From Winogradskyella litoriviva (GTDB lineage Bacteria; Bacteroidota; Bacteroidia; Flavobacteriales; Flavobacteriaceae), in assembly GCF_013249065.1 (NCBI RefSeq), contig NZ_JABRWQ010000002.1, positions 248,001-312,000 on the forward strand: a stretch of 64,000 nucleotides of DNA, written 5' to 3'. The position numbers and the translations under genes are program-made. Shown piece after piece: positions 57,405 to 64,000 of this stretch. Positions within the stretch are counted from its first letter, which is position 1; each line of letters opens with the position of its first letter. The notes beneath the pieces were generated by a model, which saw only the letters and a program-made list of their open reading frames with translations, was not told the origin of the DNA and searched no databases.

Positions 57405-57650
57405 AGCTATCCAATTTAAAATTGCTTCGCTACGCTTCGCACCATTAATTTTTTAAAAGAAAAAGAATAAAAAAAGAAAGCCTAATGCTCTTGTGGCGTG
57501 GATAAGGCTGTCAAGGTTTTTGGATAAAAGTTTTTTGAGGTTAAATGTTTAATCATTTTGAAAAATGCTTTTGAAAAAAGTTTTATTCAAAACCCGTAGG
57601 GCTTGACCTTTATAGCCTTGCGCGTTGGCTGTGGTAGCCACATATATTTG

Positions 57651-57947
57651 CTACCTTTTTTTATTTATTGACTGTTCTTCTAAAACATCTAAAATATCTT
57701 GTTTTTTGTATAAGATTCTGTTGCCCATACGAATTGGATTTAAAATGCCGTGTTTATTCCAAGAATGTATTGTTACTAAACTTATTCTTAAATAATCGGC
57801 TACTTCTTGTCTTGTTAGTAATTCATCATTTTTTGATTTTGATAGTTCTTTAAGGTAATCTTCAATTTTAAACAATAATTTATCTGCTACCTTATCCGCT
57901 AATTCATCAACTTTGACTTCTGTAATTTGGATTGTTTTTGTAATCAT
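57651..57947 (-). CDS. Excisionase-like helix-turn-helix DNA-binding protein
   Basis: This 98-residue protein has an N-terminal acidic coil (VDELADKVADKLLFKIEDYL) and a winged MerR/Xis-type HTH at about 46-90: LLTRQEVADYLRISLVTIHSWNKHGILNPIRMGNRILYKKQDILDVL. This is the HTH_17 excisionase family found beside integrases and mobilisation genes of Bacteroidota integrative elements. No integrase is in the window. It should lie further to the right if the element is intact. Confidence 0.85.
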   Translation of the reverse strand: MITKTIQITEVKVDELADKVADKLLFKIEDYLKELSKSKNDELLTRQEVADYLRISLVTIHSWNKHGILNPIRMGNRILYKKQDILDVLEEQSINKKR

Positions 57948-58476
57948 ATTGAAATGTATTTAATTAATTGAACAACACTTTTTGGGGCATAAACTCTTAA
58001 AAAAATAGGTTATTTCCAATTTGAGCTTGGGATGAAGCGTTTGTATGTGTAGCGTTTTAAATAGTTGTTTGATAAAACAGCATTTAAACAAGCTACTTAT
58101 ACAGGACTTTTAGACAATAGCTTTTTGTTTTTTTGACCTCTCGACTGGCGCTCGAGACAGGGCGAGCGAGAAAAAGCAATATGCTATGTCGTATTACTGC
58201 ATTTTATTAACCTATTTTTTTATAACCGCTGACTTGGGTGGTGGGGAAAAGTGGACTTTTATATTTGTTAACGAAATGAAACAAACAAAGACTTGAGGTA
58301 AGGAATACTTGGATATTTCGTCAAGCTCAATACAGGCTTAGCGATGGTTTTGTGCAGCTTGAATGAGATAACGAATATAATACTTAACTAATTCAACCTT
58401 TTAAATTTACGACTGTTTAATGCTTTTCCAAAATAACATTATATGTTCGAATTTGTGCGGATGGTGTGTGGATATT

Positions 58477-58569
58477 TTACATAATGACAGTTATAGGCAC
58501 GAAAATATAATAAAACGCCGTAGGCAACCATTGAAAGGATTTTTGCTCCTATAACTACGCATTATGTAA
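58477..58569. repeat. Inverted repeat with 21-22-nt arms
   Basis: The left arm TTACATAATG-AC-AGTTATAGG (58477-58497) and right arm CCTATAACT-ACG-CATTATGTAA (58548-58569) pair over 19 bp with a small bulge around a 50-nt loop. The shape recalls recombination sites that fold as hairpins. Confidence 0.6.
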
Positions 58570-58580
58570 CTTAGCTTTGG

Positions 58581-58729
58581 GTTGGTTTTGTGGCGGAATA
58601 GTTGTTTTGAGCGTTGGCAATAGCTCTTTGCTTTTTTATTGTACTAATTTATTAAAATAGATACTTTTAAATAAAACAAGCAATGTGCTATTATAGCGTT
58701 GGCTACAACTATTGTGACATAAAACCAAC
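58581..58729. repeat. Long imperfect inverted repeat (arms about 50 nt)
   Basis: The left arm at about 58581-58633 (GTTGGTTTTGTGGCGGAATA, AGTTGTTTT, GCGTTGGCAATAGC, TTTGCTTTT) is largely complementary to about 58673-58729. It would fold as a long hairpin with a loop of about 40 nt rich in A/T. Confidence 0.6.
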
Positions 58730-58811
58730 TATGTGTGGCGCGCGGAACAACACAAAAAACAGAGGATTTTGAGGCACGAAAAAACTGGGTTTTGGGTTGT
58801 GGGGAATAAAA

Positions 58812-58835
58812 AAGAGCCTTTCTAAAAAGACTCTT
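58812..58835 (-). terminator. Terminator of the copper-resistance operon
   Basis: A 10-bp stem AAGAGCCTTT/AAAGACTCTT (one mismatch), 4-nt loop, then TTTTTTA on the minus strand, 11 bp past the HMA lipoprotein stop. Confidence 0.75.
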
Positions 58836-58846
58836 AAATTATTGGC

Positions 58847-59341
58847 TTAATGGTCGTGATTTGAATGGTCTTCCGATTTCATTTCACCTGACTGATTCAT
58901 CATCATTTCGTGGTCGTATTGACAACAACCTGGTAAGTTTTTATAGGCTTCTTCACTACCTGCAACTTTTTCGGTGTCGTAACCTGAAGCTGCTATTGCT
59001 TTATGAATTGCCATTGCATCTGTTTTGGTATCATCAAAAGAGACATCAATCTTCTTTTTATCGACATCCCAATTGGCACTTGCAACACCTTCAACACTAT
59101 TGGCTGCTTTTTCAATGGTACTTTTACACATACCACAATTTCCTCTTACTCCAAAGGATAAATCTGTCATTGCGATTTCTTTTGACACTTCTGTTGCTGT
59201 AGTATCTTCAACTTTTTTAGTTTCGTTTTTACAACTTGTTAAACCTAATGCTGCTATTGCAACTACACTTAAAATTACTTTTTTACTCACGTCGATTACA
59301 TTATCGTTTTTGTGTTCGTGATTTTTCTTTAAAAAATTCAT
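58847..59341 (-). CDS. Heavy-metal-associated (HMA) domain lipoprotein
   Basis: 164 residues from the ATG at 59341, or about 147 from an in-frame GTG at 59290. The second choice gives a standard lipoprotein signal, SKKVILSVVAIAALGLTSCK. The ferredoxin-like HMA domain (about 55-120) has the copper motif RGNCGMCKSTIEKA (CxxC), followed by VEGVASANWDVDKKKIDVSF. The end is His-, Met- and Asp-rich (CCQYDHEMMMNQSGE and DHSNHDH), a further copper ligand set. It would be a periplasmic copper chaperone or buffer for the CusB-like adaptor encoded upstream. Confidence 0.9.
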   Translation of the reverse strand: MNFLKKNHEHKNDNVIDVSKKVILSVVAIAALGLTSCKNETKKVEDTTATEVSKEIAMTDLSFGVRGNCGMCKSTIEKAANSVEGVASANWDVDKKKIDVSFDDTKTDAMAIHKAIAASGYDTEKVAGSEEAYKNLPGCCQYDHEMMMNQSGEMKSEDHSNHDH

Positions 59342-59376
59342 TGTTTAAAATTTAATTGTTATTATTTGATTTATTA

Positions 59377-61149
59377 TTATTCGATTACTTGTTTTACTTC
59401 TCCACAGGTTAGCATGGCTTCACCAAAATATGGATTGATTACTTTTTCTTCTTTACTCAACCAATATGCACCATTGTTGTTATCTGCCATTGGACAAAAC
59501 TCTACATACACTTTTTCCTTAACTCCAAACAGTTGAACAGCATTTATTAAGTGTGATGATAGATGCTTGAAATGGTCTCTTTGTTCTTTTATATCTGACG
59601 TTTTAGAAATAGATGTTGCAGAAGATTGTATTTCTTTTACTAATGACATCCAATGTGTATGAGCATTATTGTCTGATAATAATTTCATATCCACTTTACT
59701 TAAATTGTTTAATAAACTTGTTGCATTAACTGAAGTATTTTTTGAATCTTCTTTAACTAAAGCATCTTTTAAATTGATATAGTCATTGTAAACAACTTTT
59801 AGTTGTTCTTGAAATTTCTTTGATACTGTCAATCTTTCGTTCATATTAGTATGGCCACTTTCTTTTTTTGATGCATTATTATCCATTCCTAAATGGCCTT
59901 CGTGACCAGTCATTACTTTGCCACCATCTTTATTCATCATTGATTTTTTACCTTGTAATTGAGCTGCTGCATCAACCGTAAATGTCCCGTTAGTCACGAT
60001 TTCATTTCCAATAAATAAACCTTCTAAAACTTCATATTCATTACCAATTTGATTACCTAAAACAACTTCACGCATTTCAAAAATGGTTTGGTCTGGACTG
60101 GTTTTTAAATAGACCACAGAACGTTCTCCTGTCCAAAGTACAGCAGATGCTGGAATTGTTAATACCGTATCATTACTACTTGCAACTCGTTCAATATTTG
60201 CGGTTACAAACATTCCTGGTTTAAATACATCGTTTTTGTTATTAAGCACCACACGTAAGGTTACTGTTCTTGTTTTAGTATTTAAAATTGGTTCAATGAA
60301 ATCTACTTTCCCTTTAAATTCCTTATTAGTATAAGCGTTTGTAGTCACTAAAACTTCTTGTCCTTTTTTAAATAAATCGATTTGATTTTCATATACATCA
60401 AAGTTTGCCCAAACCGTATTGAGATTTGCAATTTTAAGCAATGGTTGACCTTGTTTGATGTAGTCACCTTGTTCTACTAATTTTTCGGTAACTGTTCCTG
60501 AAACGGTTGCATAAACTGGAAAGTTTTCTTTTACTTTTTGGGTTTCTTCTATTTGATTTATTTGATTTTCAGACAGCTTCCATAACTTCAATTTATTACG
60601 AACTGCCTTATATAATTCAGGTTGCGATTCCTTTAAAGATGCTGTTGTAATCAATTCTTGTTGTGCTGCATACAATTCTGGCGAATAAATGGTTGCTAAT
60701 AATTGACCTTTACGAACTTCTTCGCCTGTAAAACTCACATTCAAACGTTCTATTCTACCCGAAAAATAACTGACTTGTACTGCGTTTGCTTCTTCATTTT
60801 CAGCAATTTTACCAGATAATTTAAGGGTGTTGCCATCAACATTACCTTTGCCTACAACAGTTGTTTGAATATTGGCTAAAGCCATCGCATTTTCGGTTAA
60901 CTTGAATTGGTCTGCTAACAGACCATCACTTCCACTTTCGGCAGGAATTAAGTCCATCCCACAAATAGGACAATCACCTGGTTCTGGTTGCATAATTTGT
61001 GGATGCATTGAACAGGTCCACATTTGATTGGTTTCTGCAAGCTCGTCGTGATTATGGTCTGTTTTTTCATTTGATGAACCACCAAAAAGCAACCATCCTA
61101 ACAACAACCCAACTACCAATATTCCGAAGTAAATTATATATTTTTTCAT
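59377..61149 (-). CDS. CusB-like metal-efflux periplasmic adaptor with heavy-metal-binding and DUF3347 domains
   Basis: 590 residues. One N-terminal membrane helix (YIIYFGILVVGLLLGWLLFGG) is followed by a heavy-metal-binding domain (MWTCSMHPQIMQPEPGDCPICGMDLIP, about 41-70, with Cys, Met and His ligands). The HlyD/CusB body (about 85-400) comes next. The last part (about 415-590) has a His/Met-rich link and a DUF3347 domain containing VYVEFCPMADNNNGAYWLS, another metal-binding motif. It is the adaptor of a tripartite copper/silver exporter, with the pump (CusA-like) outside the window. Confidence 0.93.
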   Translation of the reverse strand: MKKYIIYFGILVVGLLLGWLLFGGSSNEKTDHNHDELAETNQMWTCSMHPQIMQPEPGDCPICGMDLIPAESGSDGLLADQFKLTENAMALANIQTTVVGKGNVDGNTLKLSGKIAENEEANAVQVSYFSGRIERLNVSFTGEEVRKGQLLATIYSPELYAAQQELITTASLKESQPELYKAVRNKLKLWKLSENQINQIEETQKVKENFPVYATVSGTVTEKLVEQGDYIKQGQPLLKIANLNTVWANFDVYENQIDLFKKGQEVLVTTNAYTNKEFKGKVDFIEPILNTKTRTVTLRVVLNNKNDVFKPGMFVTANIERVASSNDTVLTIPASAVLWTGERSVVYLKTSPDQTIFEMREVVLGNQIGNEYEVLEGLFIGNEIVTNGTFTVDAAAQLQGKKSMMNKDGGKVMTGHEGHLGMDNNASKKESGHTNMNERLTVSKKFQEQLKVVYNDYINLKDALVKEDSKNTSVNATSLLNNLSKVDMKLLSDNNAHTHWMSLVKEIQSSATSISKTSDIKEQRDHFKHLSSHLINAVQLFGVKEKVYVEFCPMADNNNGAYWLSKEEKVINPYFGEAMLTCGEVKQVIE

Positions 61150-61153
61150 AGTG

Positions 61154-63655
61154 CTATATTTTAATATTTCTTAATCTTAATGCGTTTACTATTACCGAAA
61201 CAGAACTAAAACTCATTGCTAATGCTGCTATCATTGGCGACAATAAAATGCCAAAAAATGGGAATAATACGCCTGCTGCAATAGGTACTCCTAATGTGTT
61301 ATAAATAAGTGCAAAAAATAGATTTTGCTTTATGTTCTTCATTACGGAATGACTTAAATTTTTAGCCTTTACTATGCCGTGTAAATCGCCTTTTACTAAC
61401 GTTATCATAGCACTTTCAATAGCTACAGAGGTACCTGTTCCCATTGCAATACCCACATCACTTTTTGCCAATGCTGGTGCATCATTAATTCCATCACCTG
61501 CCATAGCAACTACTTTGCCTTTTTCTTGCAGTTTCTCTACTTCTTTGAGTTTATCTTCTGGTAGCATACTGGCTTTGAAATCTGCCAAATTAAGTTCTGA
61601 AGCTACTGCTTGTGCTGTATCGTGATTATCGCCTGTAAGCATTATAACATCAATGCCTTTATCTTGAAGTACTTTAATAGCCTTGGCACTTGTTTCTTTT
61701 ATTTTATCCCCTATAACTACATACCCGACAACGGTTTCATCTATTGACAAATAAGAAACTGTTTTGCCTTGTTTTTGATACGTTTTAGCTTCATCTTTCA
61801 TTTTAGAGGTAATGTCTGCTTTGGCATATTCCATCATTTTAGGATTACCTAATGCTACATTTTTTTCATCAATTTTAGCTTCAACACCTTTTCCTGTAAC
61901 AGCACTAAAGTTTTTAGATTTTACTATTTCAGCGTTATGTTCATTTCCATATTTAACAGTCGCTTCTGCCAAAGGATGTTCGCTATTGGTATTTAATGAC
62001 ACGATGTACTGTAACACTTCTTCTTCGCTCAAAGCTTCATTAAAAGTACCAACGGTTTCAACTGTTGGTTTTCCTTCTGTAATAGTTCCTGTTTTATCAA
62101 CTATAAGTGTATTTACCTTATCCATTTTTTCGAGAGCTTCGGCATTTTTAATTAATACACCATTTTGAGCACCTTTACCCACACCAACCATTACAGACAT
62201 AGGTGTAGCTAAACCTAAAGCACAAGGACACGCAATGATTAAAACTGCAATTGCATTCACAAACGCATATACATAAACAGGTTCTGGTCCCCAAATTGCC
62301 CAAACCATAAATGTGATAATAGAAATAAGAACTACAACTGGCACAAAATAACCTGATACCTTATCTGCTAAATTCTGAATAGGTGCGCGACTTCTACTGG
62401 CATCATTAACCATATGAATGATTTGTGAGAGTAAGGTATCACTTCCTACTTTTTCCGCTTTCATCAAGAATGATTGATTCCCATTAATGGTTCCGCTACT
62501 TACTTTATCATCTTGAGATTTGTTTACAGGAATAGGTTCTCCCGTAATCATAGATTCATCAATAGTTGTTTCTCCTTCAGTTACTACACCATCCACAGGA
62601 ATTTTATCACCTGGTTTTACTTTTAGAATATCATTTAATTCTATTTCATCTATACTGACTTCAATTTCTTCACCATCTACAATTTTAATGGCTTTATTAG
62701 GTGCTAATTTTAGTAATTCTTTTACTGCGGAATTGGTTTTACTGTGTGCTCGCGCTTCTAACAACTGTCCTAAAAGCACCAAGGTTAGAATAACCGTTGC
62801 TGCTTCAAAATAGACGTGTACTGCACCTGATTCAGTTTTAAACTGTGCTGGAAACACATCTGGAAATAACATCCCAAACACACTAAATAACCAAGCCACA
62901 CCTGCACCGATTCCAATAAGTGTGAACATATTGAGATTCCACGTTTTTATACTTCTATAAGCACGTTCAAAGAACATCCAAGTCGCATAAAATACAACTG
63001 GAATAGATAATGCAAACTGAATCCAATTCCAATATTTCTGTTCCATTATATCGTACAATGGATTGTTATTGAGCATTTCGCTCATAGCCATTAAGAATAT
63101 TGGTAATGTGAATGCAGTTGCTATCCAAAACTTCTTCAATAATTTTTTATAGGTCTTTTCTTCTGCTGAAACATCTGGTTGCATTGGTACTAAATCCATA
63201 CCGCAAATAGGGCACGAACCTGCTTCATCTTTTACGATTTCTGGATGCATTGGACACGTCCATTGTTCTGTTGAAGCTGATGATAGATTTTGTTCTTCAA
63301 CCAAATCCATTCCGCAAACAGGACAATCGCCTGATTTATCGTAGGTTTTATCACCTTCGCAATGCATTGGGCAATAAAATGTACCTGTGCCTTTGCCTTT
63401 TGATGTTTTTTCTGTTTTATCTTCTAAATGGTGATGATGTTCACCTTGTTTATGAATACTGTATCTCCCACCATCATTTTTTAAGGCTTCTTGAAATGTT
63501 TCTATAGGAATATGCAATTCCATTTCGATTGTAGCTTCTGCCTTTTCTAAATTGACTGTTGCTTTTGAAACACCTTCCACTTTAGAAAGTGTTTCTTCTA
63601 CGTGAGTACGACAACCATTGCAGGTCATTCCGTGTATATGATATGTGTGTTTCAT
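61154..63655 (-). CDS. copA: Copper-translocating P1B-type ATPase with extra metal-binding domains
   Basis: An 833-residue ATPase that exports Cu(I) from the cytosol. N-terminal HMA domain (HGMTCNGCRTHVEETL, CxxC at 12-15), a His-rich linker (GEHHHHLEDK), then two YHS-like heavy-metal-binding modules in tandem (FYCPMHCEGDKTYDKSGDCP, CGMDLV; and WTCPMHPEIVKDEAGSCPIC, GMDLVPM). The core follows: TM helices, TGE loop (MITGEPIPVNK), the ion-channel motif ACPCALGLATP, phosphorylation motif DKTGTIT, HP locus (SEHPLAEATVKY), and MLTGDN and GDGINDAPAL. The stop is 4 bp before the adaptor start. Confidence 0.96.
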   Translation of the reverse strand: MKHTYHIHGMTCNGCRTHVEETLSKVEGVSKATVNLEKAEATIEMELHIPIETFQEALKNDGGRYSIHKQGEHHHHLEDKTEKTSKGKGTGTFYCPMHCEGDKTYDKSGDCPVCGMDLVEEQNLSSASTEQWTCPMHPEIVKDEAGSCPICGMDLVPMQPDVSAEEKTYKKLLKKFWIATAFTLPIFLMAMSEMLNNNPLYDIMEQKYWNWIQFALSIPVVFYATWMFFERAYRSIKTWNLNMFTLIGIGAGVAWLFSVFGMLFPDVFPAQFKTESGAVHVYFEAATVILTLVLLGQLLEARAHSKTNSAVKELLKLAPNKAIKIVDGEEIEVSIDEIELNDILKVKPGDKIPVDGVVTEGETTIDESMITGEPIPVNKSQDDKVSSGTINGNQSFLMKAEKVGSDTLLSQIIHMVNDASRSRAPIQNLADKVSGYFVPVVVLISIITFMVWAIWGPEPVYVYAFVNAIAVLIIACPCALGLATPMSVMVGVGKGAQNGVLIKNAEALEKMDKVNTLIVDKTGTITEGKPTVETVGTFNEALSEEEVLQYIVSLNTNSEHPLAEATVKYGNEHNAEIVKSKNFSAVTGKGVEAKIDEKNVALGNPKMMEYAKADITSKMKDEAKTYQKQGKTVSYLSIDETVVGYVVIGDKIKETSAKAIKVLQDKGIDVIMLTGDNHDTAQAVASELNLADFKASMLPEDKLKEVEKLQEKGKVVAMAGDGINDAPALAKSDVGIAMGTGTSVAIESAMITLVKGDLHGIVKAKNLSHSVMKNIKQNLFFALIYNTLGVPIAAGVLFPFFGILLSPMIAALAMSFSSVSVIVNALRLRNIKI

Positions 63656-63747
63656 CTGTTGTTATTTATTTTTTCTTAATGGACAGATGTAATTCGCTTA
63701 TAAAAATCTGGAATAGATTTATAATAATACATCTGCTCATTTCATTA

Positions 63748-64000
63748 CTATTGTATTAAATAATTAATAATTGTGCTTTGCACATAGTAGCCCTTAATAG
63801 ACTCTATTTGGTTCATTTGAAACTTTAATTGTAGTTCTTGAATATCTAAAACATCATTAAAATCAATCGTTCCTGTTTCGTAGCTTTTGATTAAAATTTC
63901 TTCAGCATCTTTGGCTTGTTTTAAGTTCTTGGTTTGCGTTGCATAACTTATTCTTGCAGAAATACGTTCATTAATCGCCTTGCTTAAAAGCGTTTCCAAA
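63748..64000 (-). CDS. TolC-family outer-membrane efflux protein (partial, N-terminus outside window)
   Basis: The C-terminal 84 residues of an OEP-family channel, running off the right edge. No start codon is visible, and the first residues seen belong to an amphipathic helix (LETLLSKAINERISARISYA). LEQ-type helical pattern and QIESIKGYYVQSTIINYLIQ at the end fit the second OEP repeat. It is the first visible gene of the copper operon, 92 bp before copA, so it most likely is the CusC-like channel of the same tripartite exporter. Confidence 0.75.
   Translation of the reverse strand, partial: LETLLSKAINERISARISYATQTKNLKQAKDAEEILIKSYETGTIDFNDVLDIQELQLKFQMNQIESIKGYYVQSTIINYLIQ

Larger units (their letters stand above)
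57948..58846. other. 899-bp non-coding, hairpin-rich region of the mobile block
   Basis: No credible protein gene in either strand. G/C-rich words unlike the surroundings occur (for example GACTGGCGCTCGAG and GGGCGAGCGAG near 58142-58170). The region contains several large inverted repeats: about 58123-58190, 58477-58569 and 58581-58729. Related AATAGC...TTGCTTTTT words recur. It ends with a terminator for the copper operon. It may be an origin of transfer, recombination sites or structured RNA of an integrative element (inference). Confidence 0.6.

Noticed and set aside
58477..58729. Integron attC sites
   Set aside because: The arms lack recognisable core sites (RYYYAAC/GTTRRRY in the expected order) and no gene cassettes flank them; only reported as inverted repeats.
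1..64000. CRISPR array, tRNA, rRNA or replication origin
   Set aside because: No regularly spaced repeats, no tRNA cloverleaf signature or rRNA sequence and no DnaA-box cluster were recognised, though weak cases could be missed without a search tool.

Overview
The window is low-GC chromosomal DNA from a member of the Bacteroidota, most probably a marine-type Flavobacteriaceae; the genus cannot be named from this alone. The reasons are a protein ending in a type IX secretion (Por) C-terminal sorting domain, families such as DUF6799, DUF6266 and DUF2202, promoters with the Bacteroidota -7 element TAnnTTTG, almost no Shine-Dalgarno sequences, and dispersed REP-like palindromes typical of the group. 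No rRNA, tRNA or CRISPR array was recognised.

Layout. 0-7 kb: a leftward RND efflux operon (DUF4405 protein, TolC, adaptor, pump, PII-like protein, two small membrane proteins). 7-10 kb: envelope and stress proteins (beta-barrel, DUF6799, DUF2202). 10-13 kb: nadA-nadB (rightward, NAD synthesis), flanked by two copies of an 82-bp repeat. 13-17 kb: a sulfide:quinone-oxidoreductase-like flavoprotein, a 45-residue ORF, a small haem lipoprotein and a secreted kelch-like T9SS protein. 17-24.4 kb: an ABC-2 export operon of the YbhGFSR type with its own TetR repressor and a perfect 16-bp operator. 24.4-31.4 kb: cytochrome bd oxidase, two methyltransferase-type genes, a persulfide dioxygenase-rhodanese fusion, a peroxiredoxin and an outer-membrane protein. 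31.8-35 kb: a copper-type TonB receptor and a dual-specificity phosphatase. 35-41.4 kb: thioredoxin, a dihaem-type lipoprotein, and a methionine-repair set (MsrA, SelO, MsrB) beside an aldo/keto reductase. 41.8-54.7 kb: a signalling block with two STAS-like proteins, a sigma-54 activator, a receiver, a CHASE histidine kinase and an 1819-residue protein with twelve PAS domains. 55-64 kb: a fatty-acid-hydroxylase protein, then what looks like mobile DNA (DUF6266, a DUF6943-like protein, an excisionase-like HTH protein and about 0.9 kb of hairpin-rich non-coding DNA), then a copper-resistance operon (HMA lipoprotein, CusB-like adaptor, CopA, truncated TolC).

The main discovery is regulatory. Two related palindromes of Crp/Fnr geometry, GTAAC-N4-GTTAC and TGAY-N4-RTCA, recur upstream of many genes between 6.7 and 36.8 kb (RND operon, DUF4405, DUF6799, DUF2202, SQR, T9SS protein, cydAB, peroxiredoxin, haem lipoprotein, small membrane protein). 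In thirteen of fourteen cases a TAnnTTTG-like -7 element lies with its centre 33 bp (once 32) from the palindrome centre. That is the spacing of a class II (-41.5) activator site. The pattern defines a redox/microaerobic regulon, reveals a candidate regulated small RNA at about 9.86-10.10 kb, and corrects several start codons. The regulator gene is not in the window. A second regulatory link is a sigma-54 promoter directly before the STAS-like pair, next to the gene for a sigma-54 activator.
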